Part shown: piece after piece, positions 9,001 to 14,569 of the stretch
Numbering within the stretch: position 1 is the first letter of the stretch
Layout of the letters: every line of letters begins with the position of its first letter
Origin: QFNR01 sp043842855
Lineage (GTDB): Bacteria > Pseudomonadota > Gammaproteobacteria > Burkholderiales > Neisseriaceae
DNA: 64,000 nucleotides
Assembly: GCA_043842855.1 (NCBI GenBank)
Contig: JBBPJF010000003.1
Span: 1 to 64,000, forward strand
Reading direction: 5' to 3'
Translations under genes and position numbers: made by a program
The notes under the pieces: generated by a model
Databases searched by the model: none
What the model saw: the letters and a program-made list of their open reading frames with translations, nothing else
Told to the model about the DNA's origin: nothing

Positions 9001-10486
9001 TGGGAGCCAATAAAGAGGAATCTAAAAGTAAACTTGGGCTTAACGAAGCAGACGCTAATGGAAGCAAAGAACTATATAAGGGGACAGAAGAGGAATAAGC
9101 CCAAGGAGATGAAAGAGTTTTAGTAGAGTCTCCTGAGGTAGAGGGGAAGGAAGAAGAAGTCAGGAGAAAGAGACCAGAATCAGTAAGTGCTTGAAGTACT
9201 GAACCAAGGCTAAACCCCGGTAAGGCTGATGGTCCAGAAGAAAATGACAGCAAAGGTAAACTAGAGGAAAGCAAAGGTAAGCCAGAGCTGGAGGAAAGAG
9301 GAGATAATGAAAAGGGACCGATGGCAGAAAGGGGAGAAGAGGAAGAGGTTAAGGGCAAAGAAAGCAGGTAATTTGGCAGCAACGAAGAAGAAGCAAGAGA
9401 GCTACCCAAAGAGCTAGCAGGTAACAGTGAGGGAGCTAGCACAGAAGAGTCTAGGGGTAAAGAAGAAAAAGCAAGCATGTAAGAAGGTAGCCAAAGAGAA
9501 GCGGCAATAGAAGGTAATAGGCTCGCAGCTGACAAGTAAAGGGTAGAAGAAAAAGAAACTAGGGATGGGTAACTGAAAGCCTGTAAGGATGAGCCCAACA
9601 CCGGAGCACTGCTAGAAGAAGACAAAGAGAGGGGGCCTGATAAATCCAGTAAGCTTGCTAGAGTACTTGACACCGGCATGGACGGTAAAGAAGAGGACGT
9701 TAAAAGTGGAGCAAAGGAGGACTCAGCAAGACTTCCCAGAGATGCTGAGGAGAGCCCTGCAAAGGAACTATTAAGTGGTAGTAATGCACTGGAAAGAGGA
9801 GCAAAAGACAGATTCGAAGGTCCAGACAACCCAGAGGTAGAAGAACTCAATAAGGGAGAAAGAGCAGAAAGTAGAGGCTCTGCTGCTGAAGTTGCACTTG
9901 ATTGGAGGGGAATGCTAGAAAGAGTCATCAAAACTGCAGAAGGTGCGGTAGACGGTAGACTACTGGGAAGGAGGGAAGATCCAGTTAATAGGACAGAAGG
10001 GAGAGAAGCAGTTGAAGCTAGTCCATTCAAGGAAGAAAGTGGTAATAAAGCAGAAGAAACAGGTTTAGCTTCTACATCTGCTGATTTATGAAACTTATGC
10101 TCATGATACTTTTCTAGTCTAATATCGCTTGGGTAGTGAATGGAAGGTTCATAACGCTCTTCCTTACCTAAGGAAGCTAATAAATCAACTGCGCCTAGGA
10201 GCAGGTTAAGGTACAAAGGATACTGAGCTAGCCGGAGACACTCATTTTCACAGGTATTTTGGATAGGTTGCTTAGTCAGCACTACTTCTTGCTTAGATTC
10301 GTTCTGTGGAATCACTGGAGCAAATACTGGCTCTTCAGGCTCTCTGGCATGCGCTAGTTTAAGTTCTGCTGCCGAAATCTGCTGGACCCCAAATAATGCC
10401 AGAAGAGCTACTGTTACAGTTTTAGGAGAGGACACAGCCGAACTATTTACTTGAACACCAAGAGACTTATTAACAGAAGAACTCAT
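1..10486 (-). CDS. Giant Ser/Leu/Pro-rich repetitive exported protein, 3' end outside the window
   Basis: The minus strand is open from an ATG at 10486 to the left edge, 3,495 codons without a stop; I scanned every codon by eye. The start has a good Shine-Dalgarno (GAGGTG, 6-nt spacer). Residues 1-40 look like a signal peptide with a long polar N-region, a hydrophobic core (about 23-34) and a likely SAA/E cleavage near residue 40. Residues 41-140 form a non-repetitive head with Cys79 and Cys83. Beyond about 145 the protein is dominated by Ser, Leu, Pro, Ala, Asn and Thr, with few charges. About 474-683 is an 11-residue repeat array (core PSLLLDSSLL). About 1296-2356 contains hydrophobic Trp-bearing segments. 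About 2830-3456 is an octapeptide array (core NPSSAPLS). I recognise no family. A secreted or surface-exposed role is inferred from the signal peptide and composition only. The true C-terminus, including any barrel or anchor, is not visible. Confidence 0.85.
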   Translation of the reverse strand, partial: MSSSVNKSLGVQVNSSAVSSPKTVTVALLALFGVQQISAAELKLAHAREPEEPVFAPVIPQNESKQEVVLTKQPIQNTCENECLRLAQYPLYLNLLLGAVDLLASLGKEERYEPSIHYPSDIRLEKYHEHKFHKSADVEAKPVSSALLPLSSLNGLASTASLPSVLLTGSSLLPSSLPSTAPSAVLMTLSSIPLQSSATSAAEPLLSALSPLLSSSTSGLSGPSNLSFAPLSSALLPLNSSFAGLSSASLGSLAESSFAPLLTSSSLPSMPVSSTLASLLDLSGPLSLSSSSSAPVLGSSLQAFSYPSLVSFSSTLYLSAASLLPSIAASLWLPSYMLAFSSLPLDSSVLAPSLLPASSLGSSLASSSLLPNYLLSLPLTSSSSPLSAIGPFSLSPLSSSSGLPLLSSSLPLLSFSSGPSALPGFSLGSVLQALTDSGLFLLTSSSFPSTSGDSTKTLSSPWAYSSSVPLYSSLLPLASASLSPSLLLDSSLLAPSLLLDSSLLSPLSLSASALLTPSLLLDSSLLAPSLLLDSSLLSPLSLSASSLLTPSLLLDSSLLAPSLLLDSSLLTPSSLLDSSLLSPSLLLDSSLLAPSLLLDSSLLSPLSLSASSLLTPSLLLDSSLLTPSLLLDSSLLIPSSFLDSSLLSPSSLLASSSLLPSLLSDSSSLTPSLSLNSSSLAPILLPLLSSATLGSSSLQSSLSLPLASSTNSLTSLPLSSSLEALNSSLLPLSSSSVEPSLLPLQLSTSSLQSSLSVPSYSSSLSVGLPSLSLTSSLGSSGPLSSSSGWPLQSSGSSSSSTSLGLPSLLSSSQSLSSVLPSSLSLFPLSLLGSGSSSLLAPSSALPLTASSSFLPLLNSLSSSSLSSSLLPSLSSLPGLFLQLSGSSSLLPSLSATPLSLSSLLNLSLSSSASLNSSVPMLVASSLLPFLSAFSIPYLPSSIPINLSLLSSAPFTSSSALLEALSTSLSLPLTVSSTIPASLLSLVIPIAVSLVSSSIYSVLSILLLPVSVISNSSLSLSSVPLWSSLNLFSLTFSSSWANLSSIPSSIISSSYSGLSALPILGPSSALLSIPASLSAQLSAGLLSSLLASPGPGHSVLSSLSAIPLISGLSNASSAIPSSSLALLSSIPTSLSFSSGFSLNTLGALSAIAATISAIFSIPASSQLLSTSSSFLSTSSLLPLFSSSLPVTIPASLEVSSAPSTTGSSLLGSSSVQVAKSSLYPSVSSALSQLNPLGSSLASSTLPSSLSAIPLSSSAVPSLSGLLPAYLSSLSVTASSGPALAIDSGLLIFLPSVLTASIEIASIFSTVSGVVNFFTLPFALWENVVYSVFSWIFGANSYFGPWIAVFAGFGWLDAQSFLANLPWAFPQNLLSLNFVLSPESFSSTPLVSSSVSSQLPFFTSSSLLFPQSSLLNIPSLPSELTSADFGLSFSASSLPNLLGIGLYTTLFVVLQWALGVAVDVANWFAAFVVLAGGATILGLASSISSVVSTTGSTELSSSWISLLNSSTFLSILDIPTSLSGGPSIDGIPASSSFSSAMPSISESLGSSAPSLFSIVSGSTLLQAGVTFLLGGEIYWAFFHWFVITLITDAAFGVVGEVLALFIIGPALTLTGLLPSISALSSLTTMLSLNNILSSIPSVSSLPSSVASAVPLLSSLPSWVLPAASSYPALLSISSFGLPVNSAFDVFAISVNSISSFIPPVASVDALLSYNLLSSVIPSTISVFNPIVHLLGIASWSNHISLSGALSLPLAISLFSSGSSLLVPSLSSNLSTNSSSSLTSLSSTTEAISSSLSFSSIPSALPSMISSLPGTISFTSSSVLDQLGFNSLSSQSSSWSGISALPIISLNPTGLSFGLSTLPSNLSSALFSSLTGVSTSSAAVSGAVAIPVMSSATVFQLAKLWSNQFLSYPTSFSLNSNMVVSYISSSSNPIASSSSLPSVTIWTALPVSSMVNVAAALSFYGPFVTTAIPFILYDSSTISTNPLTPSGSASSSYSTLFSNPSIPSLSSINATVLEIASSYLGGLPSLISTPVNPSSSSSAPAASSTYSSLPSIAVALNSPIPGGVLTSQLSSVLPSSLNPSLSWNLSLLPAEVFSLDTGSSISSTSAFLPSSYSLLAGPGYFLSSTAAVLLSTVDAALAGVIIAVVQLLHSVITLPFTNTSLFFEISNTSSSFITPIHFTVSALFFPQTVFSLILAPAIISSIFTPGSGPLIASSLLSVNSAPTSIISFSTSAFSLPLEVSAVLPFVLSSTASTLPLQLSASVPASSTNWLIIPVANYLAVSYSFNVSQSASWLPSISALNVTVASEFTSGLSTIVIPSTINHSFYYSGNSLSSSLASSIGPLFAATSFSALGFGLLASSSGSLGSIGTTSFLTSIPTISSGLLTIPAYIAYLSFVSSSGLLSLDPGAFWATASSSLSSNFSIDSSYISSGIPLSSVLPSLSLFGSVDSIRVLSSTSLAAVPSILTSIPSLSSYFPSSSSTSSFFSSLPSVSAPLPNLSASLSNVLLTSVSSLLSPLASLDSLLLSSALPSLSSMLGTSLSNFSASLSSLPSSLLASGAPPSSLSSLVALPVALSSLLAPLSEATLFSSAITQLSSALSSLSSASSIPLLAPLSVLSSLSNVWLPLSISSASSAPSLLPSLSLAGLASLSSLQSSSSLFSWIPLLASSLPLSELPSALLSMSLALSSLPSSIPGLSSALPSLSLGTLSSSLPSLSSLSSNPLSSSIPLLSLLSTLPSTLSSLPSTLSSAPSSVPSLSSGLPSISLGLSSLLPVSSSLVPSNPVSASLSSIPLYSLTLPSGLSSGLPSYSLGSSLNSLGTLASLSSNPLSSLPSNLSSNPSSNPSSNPSSNPSLNPLSAPFSNPSSSWSNNPSSAPLSNPSSAPLSNPSLTPISNPSSWPSLSLNPSSAPSSNPSLAPSSNPLSLSSNPSVNPSSAPSLNPSLAPLSNPSSAPFSNPLSAPLSNPSLAPLSNPSSAPLSNPLLSLSSNPSSAPLSNPSSAPFSNPLSAPLSNPSSAPLSNPSSAPLSNPLLSLSSNPSLAPLSNPSSAPFSNPLSAPLSNPSSAPLSNPSSAPFSNPSLAPFSNPSLAPLSNPSSAPSSNPLSAPLSNPSSAPLSNPSSAPLSNPLLSLSSNPSLAPLSNPSSAPFSNPLSAPLSNPSSAPFSNPSSAPFSNPSLAPFSNPSLAPLSNPSSAPSSNPLSAPLSNPSSAPLSNPSSAPLSNPLLSLSSNPSLAPLSNPSSAPFSNPLSAPSSNPLTSSFTNSSSNNPSSNPSTASLSNPSLNPSTAPLSNPSLAPFSNPSSMPLSNPLSAPFSNPSLAPLSNPSSGAPSTWSLPSTNPSSAFLSNPSLNPSSAPFFNPSLAPFSNPSLAPISNPLSAPSSNPSLAPLSNPLTSSSLNPSSQSIPSSSLASSSLSNPSLNPLSAPFSNPSLAPSSNPLSAPFSNPSSAPLSNPSSAPLSNPSSSLSSNPSSSPSSNPLTSSFTNPSSQLPSSNPSASI
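120..2000 (-). repeat. 24-nt (8-residue) coding repeat array with 144/288-nt higher-order period
   Basis: The minus strand encodes octapeptides of the form NPSSAPLS, NPSLAPFS and NPLSAPLS, all in the frame of the giant ORF. A distinctive variant repeat unit recurs at about 804, 1092, 1380 and 1524, i.e. spacings of 288, 288 and 144 nt. This means 12- and 6-octapeptide blocks were duplicated as units. The ends of the array are more diverged than the centre. Confidence 0.9.
8440..9070 (-). repeat. 33-nt (11-residue) coding repeat array with 99-nt higher-order unit
   Basis: On the minus strand this encodes tandem 11-mers such as APSLLLDSSLL, TPSLLLDSSLL and SPLSLSASALL. The third type marks a higher-order period: copies of its DNA start near 8640, 8838 and 8937, which is 198 and 99 nt apart. 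Copies differ mostly at silent or conservative positions. Confidence 0.85.
10370..10486 (-). other. Signal peptide with extended N-region on the giant protein
   Basis: Residues 1-22 are polar and Ser-rich with Lys7 and Lys22. The hydrophobic core is TVTVALLALFGV, and Ser38-Ala39-Ala40 before Glu41 fits a signal peptidase I site. Long N-regions of this kind occur on large autotransporters and adhesins, but no conserved extended-signal motif is evident. Confidence 0.6.
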
Positions 10487-10960
10487 AATATTCACCTCAA
10501 TGATATAAATTAATTAGTTTTTTTAAACAAATTCACCTCGTTCCTTGCGCGATAAAAACTTAAAATTACCCTGCGTTTATAACTGTAGTACTACCAAATT
10601 TTCATGGCTTACCACACCAAAACATCAAGGGAAAAACCACGATTTATTCTAACTCATTTCATAATTTTCTTTCAAAGAAGTTTTGCTAACTTATTGCTTT
10701 ATAGGAGAAAAATGTTGCTTTACCACGACAGTGTATGAAGCTGATTAAAGGAAAATAAGGCTTGTCAGCAATTGTACTTCACTGCAAAATCTACAAAAAA
10801 ATTCCTCAAAACTACCACTCAAAAACAAGCAGAAAAATGTTTTTCTGTTCGATGAAAAAAAGACTATTTTTTTGTATAACTTAGATAGCAAAAAACTAAA
10901 GGAGATAGCTTTTAAAAGCTATCTCCTTTAGTTTTAGTACCTAACTTACTTACTTTTACC
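10487..10960. other. Noncoding region upstream of the giant gene
   Basis: This 474-nt AT-rich stretch holds no convincing gene. It contains the leader of the giant ORF, including two copies of the 9-mer attcacctc (10490-10498 and 10531-10539). The first is the gene's own ribosome binding site read on the minus strand. It also contains the palindromic terminator of the bactofilin operon. I could not place a promoter with confidence. Confidence 0.6.
10892..10935 (-). terminator. Perfect 44-nt palindrome, likely intrinsic terminator of the bactofilin operon
   Basis: The left half, 10892-10913 (from aaaactaaagg to agctttt), is exactly complementary to the right half, 10914-10935. It lies 25 nt past the bactofilin stop and ends in a U run when read on the minus strand. 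It is symmetric, so it could also stop plus-strand transcription. Confidence 0.8.
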
Positions 10961-11530
10961 TTACTTTTTATGACTAAACAAAGAAGAGTCTGAAGAATCT
11001 AATTTTCCAGTAGAGGACGATCCTCCTGTGGCGCTACCCAAAAAAGACTTTGAAGAACCTTTTGTAGGTAATTCCTTATCTTTTACTTTATGTAGATTTT
11101 CTCGCGTTGCCACAGGACCAGACTTAGAAATTCTCTCCTCAGATTTCAGCATCTTGATATTTCCGTTAAAAAATGCACCATTCTCCATATCGAAAATATA
11201 AGTCTCAATATCTCCATAAATTTGTGCACAACTCTTCAGCTCTACTTTGTCTGCGCGTATACTACCAGTTAAATTACCATAAAGAACAGCAGTGTCTGCT
11301 TCAATATCACCTTCGATAATGGCTTCCTTGCAAATGACTAAGTAGTCCCCACAGTTGATGCTACCTTCTAAATAACCATGAAACTGTAAAGAGGAAGGAT
11401 TCTCTATCTTTCCTTTAATGATGCACTCAGAACCAACACTAGTTTCAGTGTTTTCACGTCGTTCCATGGAATCAGAAGCTTTCTTAGTAGGTGTATAAGT
11501 ATTATCATTTCTTTTATTTGAATTAAACAT
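10961..11530 (-). CDS. Bactofilin (DUF583 polymer-forming cytoskeletal protein)
   Basis: This is a 189-residue protein. The polar N-tail (about 1-28) is followed by the bactofilin beta-helix core (about 30-130), with the family's short Gly-rich turns such as IIKGKIENPSSLQFHGYLEG and YLVICKEAIIEGDIEA. A Ser/Gly/Lys-rich tail follows. Bactofilins self-assemble into filaments that localise wall enzymes. The upstream M23 endopeptidase gene, 19 nt away, is the classic partner (as in csd/ccmA-type shape modules), so the pair probably patterns peptidoglycan. The start has a TAGGAAG ribosome site. Confidence 0.93.
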   Translation of the reverse strand: MFNSNKRNDNTYTPTKKASDSMERRENTETSVGSECIIKGKIENPSSLQFHGYLEGSINCGDYLVICKEAIIEGDIEADTAVLYGNLTGSIRADKVELKSCAQIYGDIETYIFDMENGAFFNGNIKMLKSEERISKSGPVATRENLHKVKDKELPTKGSSKSFLGSATGGSSSTGKLDSSDSSLFSHKK

Positions 11531-11549
11531 ATCAAGTTTCTTCCTAAAG

Positions 11550-12434
11550 TTAATTTTTCAGTGATAGATACGGCATAGGCTCGATCGGCTCATTGTTAAG
11601 ACGGATTTCGTAGTGAAGATGTGGACCAGTAGAGCGTCCAGTATTACCCAAGTTACCAACGACCTCACCAGCATCGATAGTTTGGCCATTTCTAACCTGG
11701 ATTTTAGATAAGTGAGCATAGGTAGTCGTGTAGCCATAAGCATGCCGAACGGTGACTACATTCCCATAGCCATTACTCACTCCAGCAAAAATTACTTCCC
11801 CACCCGCTGTGGCTTTAATTGGAGACCCATAACTTCCAGAGATATCTATCCCATCATGAAAAGTATTGCGACCTGTAATAGGATGAATCCTCGGGCCAAA
11901 AGGGGAGGTAATACGACCTACATGGGGGAAACCTAAAGGCACTGACATTAGAGCCCCCAACAAAAAGGAAAGTTGCTTATCATTATAAACGTCATCCTCT
12001 CTGTGCAAACGTCCCTTAAGGCTAGTCTTGATATGCCAAGTATCCTCAGGTCGGGTAGCTAATTCTGTCAGCTTATTGTCAACGCTAACTCCTTTATCTC
12101 TAAGATACTTTTTAATCGAGTCCAATAAAACATTAGCCTTATCTAAGCGGTCAATACGATTACTCAGTTCATTCTCTATGGAGTTATTCAGTGATACAAT
12201 TTTTTGACTTAATTCATAATTCTTAATCAGCAGTCTCTGGTTCTCGATGGCAACAAACTGCGTATAACTATAATTATAAATAAAGAAAAACAAGGAGACG
12301 ATCAAAGATACTAAAAACAAGATAGTACCTAAGACGATGAGGTTAAAATTCTTTACAATGCCACGTCTTACCTTGACTTCTTTTGTATTACCATCATCTA
12401 AGATCAACAATGTAACGTCCCTAGATCTGGACAT
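11550..12434 (-). CDS. M23 (LytM-type) peptidoglycan endopeptidase, membrane anchored
   Basis: This is a 294-residue protein. A short cytoplasmic segment is followed by one transmembrane helix (about 28-52), then a predicted coiled coil (about 58-115). The C-terminal M23 zinc peptidase domain (about 165-290) carries FHDGIDIS (the HxxxD zinc ligands) and PHLHYEI (the HxH motif), so the active site looks intact. The family cleaves peptide cross-links in the periplasm. Adjacency to bactofilin suggests a localised shape-determining hydrolase, similar in layout to Csd1/Csd2 or MepM. Confidence 0.93.
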   Translation of the reverse strand: MSRSRDVTLLILDDGNTKEVKVRRGIVKNFNLIVLGTILFLVSLIVSLFFFIYNYSYTQFVAIENQRLLIKNYELSQKIVSLNNSIENELSNRIDRLDKANVLLDSIKKYLRDKGVSVDNKLTELATRPEDTWHIKTSLKGRLHREDDVYNDKQLSFLLGALMSVPLGFPHVGRITSPFGPRIHPITGRNTFHDGIDISGSYGSPIKATAGGEVIFAGVSNGYGNVVTVRHAYGYTTTYAHLSKIQVRNGQTIDAGEVVGNLGNTGRSTGPHLHYEIRLNNEPIEPMPYLSLKN

Positions 12435-12526
12435 GCCCTCAACCTCAAGTTACCTGCTGCTATTAGTATAAATACCCAAAATTTAGTGCGCCCATTATAA
12501 CAAGTTTTCAAGCTTTGTAAACTGAA

Positions 12527-13210
12527 TTAACAAGTAGATAGCTCTCCATCTGACATAGCCAGCACCTGGTCAAAGTAAGTTACTAAACTTTCATCATGCG
12601 TCACTACCAAAAATGCCAATTTAAATTGCAACTTGAGATTACCTAATAGCTGAATAACTTGTTGGGCATTTCTTTTATCTAAGTTGCCTGTAGGCTCATC
12701 TAGTAGAATACAGGTCGGATTATTAGCTATAGCTCTCGCGATAGCTACTCTCTGACGTTCACCACCAGACAGCTCTACTGGACGATGGTCCATTCTATGA
12801 CCTAAATTAACCGATTCTAATACCTCTCGTGCCTTCTTTTGTGCAACCTTAGGTTGCATCTTAGCGATTAAAAGCGGCATCATCACATTCTCTAAACTGG
12901 TAAATTCAGGTAAAAGGTGATGAAACTGGTAGACGAAGCCCAGATGCTGGTTTCGCCATAGTCCCAGCTCAGTTACGTTGAATTTTTTTAGATCTTTACC
13001 CATGAGACGTATGGTACCTGAGGTTGGCAGGTCCAGCCCGCCCATCAATTGTAGGAGAGTAGATTTCCCACTACCAGATGCACCTAATATGGCAATACTT
13101 TGTTCTCGGTAAATCTTTAGGTTCACTGCTTTTACAACCTCTACTGCCAGGGCACCATCTTGGTACGCTCGTCCGACATTGATACACTCAATAATAGCTA
13201 AATCATTCAT
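12527..13210 (-). CDS. lolD: Lipoprotein-releasing ABC transporter ATPase LolD
   Basis: This 227-residue ABC ATPase has Walker A GASGSGKSTLLQL, the Q-loop region VYQFHHLLPEF, the signature LSGGERQRVAIARA, Walker B CILLDEPTGNLD and the switch His in VVTHD. LolD powers extraction of outer-membrane lipoproteins from the inner membrane for LolA. Its start overlaps the end of the permease gene by 8 nt, indicating translational coupling. Confidence 0.95.
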   Translation of the reverse strand: MNDLAIIECINVGRAYQDGALAVEVVKAVNLKIYREQSIAILGASGSGKSTLLQLMGGLDLPTSGTIRLMGKDLKKFNVTELGLWRNQHLGFVYQFHHLLPEFTSLENVMMPLLIAKMQPKVAQKKAREVLESVNLGHRMDHRPVELSGGERQRVAIARAIANNPTCILLDEPTGNLDKRNAQQVIQLLGNLKLQFKLAFLVVTHDESLVTYFDQVLAMSDGELSTC

Positions 13211-14486
13211 AACGTAACGCCTCTGCTGGTTGCGTGCGAGCCGCTCTATAACTTGGGTATAGAGTCGCTATGAAGGACAACATGAGAGATATACAACATA
13301 CAAAAACTAAATCTGGAATTTGAATATCTACTGGGATTTCGCTCAAAAAATAAACTTGCGAGGAAATAATTGAAGTACCACTCCACTTCTCATATATGGC
13401 TATCAAACGGCTTAAATTCAAGCTAAGCAATATCCCTAAAGTTAAGCCCAGAAAAGTACCAATCAAACCAATGAAGGTGCCTTGTAAGATGAATATTTTC
13501 ATGATCCCACGAGGTGGCATACCTAAGGTACGCAAAATAGCAATATGGCTTCTTTTTTCATTGACAGTCATGACTAATGAGGAAATCAGATTAAAACAGG
13601 CAACCATGGAAATTAACACCATTAAAAGCAGCATGACTTTCTTCTCGAGCGCTACTGCCTCAAAATATACACGATTATTTGAAGACCAATTAGTCACCCA
13701 AATACCGGTAGTATCCTTGTCTTTTAAGATATCTTTAGTAATACTCTCCACCTTCTCAGGTTCATCCACCTTGACACGAAGTCCTGTTACTTGTCCTGCT
13801 TTTCTAAACAAAATATCTGCATCCTTAAGATGCATGTAAGCATAACCTCCATTAATTTCTGGAATATCAGAGTAGATACTACCAACCACTTGAAATTGTT
13901 TAAGCCTTGGCATGACACCCACTGGAGAAGCGTCTGCTTCTGGAGATAAGACAGTTACTCTATCACCAATCTTTAATTGTAGGTTGTCAAGAATACCTTG
14001 GCCTAAAACAATACCAAAAGCACCCGGCTTAAGCTGCTGAATAGCAGAGATATCGAGTACCCTTCGACTAATTATTTTATTTTCTCGAGAAGGAATCACA
14101 CCCAATACCTGCGCTCCCTGTACGGTTCCACCATTAGCCAACAAAATCTGTTCACGAATAAAAGGGGACGTAGCTAATACATGTGGATTATTCTGGGTTA
14201 AATTTTCGAGCCATTGCCAACCCAAAATTGAATTTTTCTCTTGAAAAATTGGGTCATACCCAATCTCCAAATGGGCAGAAATATCATACAACTTGGCTCG
14301 GATATTTTTTTGAAACCCATTCATGACTGACAAAACTACAATGAGCGTGATAATACCAAGCGCAATTCCAATGATAGAAACTACTGTGATAAAGGATAGC
14401 AAACCATCTTGTTTTTTTGTTTTTAAGTATCGGTATGCAATCCAACCTTCAAGGGACTTTGAAGCCAACATACTCAGAAAAACCAT
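13203..14486 (-). CDS. lolC: Lipoprotein-releasing ABC permease LolC/LolE (LolF-type)
   Basis: This 427-residue protein has an N-terminal motif GWIAYRYLKTKK, a first membrane helix (about 25-60), a large periplasmic domain (about 60-280), and three C-terminal helices of the FtsX fold (about 285-420). Only one permease gene accompanies lolD here. In many bacteria with a single LolC/E protein (LolF) it forms a homodimer, so this may be LolF rather than LolC. Initiation at the internal Met6 is equally possible. Confidence 0.92.
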   Translation of the reverse strand: MVFLSMLASKSLEGWIAYRYLKTKKQDGLLSFITVVSIIGIALGIITLIVVLSVMNGFQKNIRAKLYDISAHLEIGYDPIFQEKNSILGWQWLENLTQNNPHVLATSPFIREQILLANGGTVQGAQVLGVIPSRENKIISRRVLDISAIQQLKPGAFGIVLGQGILDNLQLKIGDRVTVLSPEADASPVGVMPRLKQFQVVGSIYSDIPEINGGYAYMHLKDADILFRKAGQVTGLRVKVDEPEKVESITKDILKDKDTTGIWVTNWSSNNRVYFEAVALEKKVMLLLMVLISMVACFNLISSLVMTVNEKRSHIAILRTLGMPPRGIMKIFILQGTFIGLIGTFLGLTLGILLSLNLSRLIAIYEKWSGTSIISSQVYFLSEIPVDIQIPDLVFVCCISLMLSFIATLYPSYRAARTQPAEALRYE

Positions 14487-14569
14487 TCAAAAGCGGTTAT
14501 TCTACACTAAAAGCTAGAGATAGGCCTAAAGGGGGATAAGACAAGTCAGCCACTATATTTCTTTCATGC

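Noticed and set aside
48..10091. Plus-strand ORFs across the first 10 kb, including one of 571 codons (351-2066) with GLxxGAxL repeats and one of 284 codons (8244-9098)
   Set aside because: They are antisense to the uninterrupted minus-strand ORF. The same 24- and 33-nt repeats translate in both directions, stops break the plus frames many times, and none has a signal or a better start than the minus frame.
10892..10935. Palindrome as an integration or recombination site
   Set aside because: Position just after a stop and the flanking T run fit an intrinsic terminator, and no recombinase or attachment repeat is nearby.
13396..13839. Plus-strand ORF of 147 codons opposite lolC
   Set aside because: Shadow of the permease gene; no start signal or recognisable domain.
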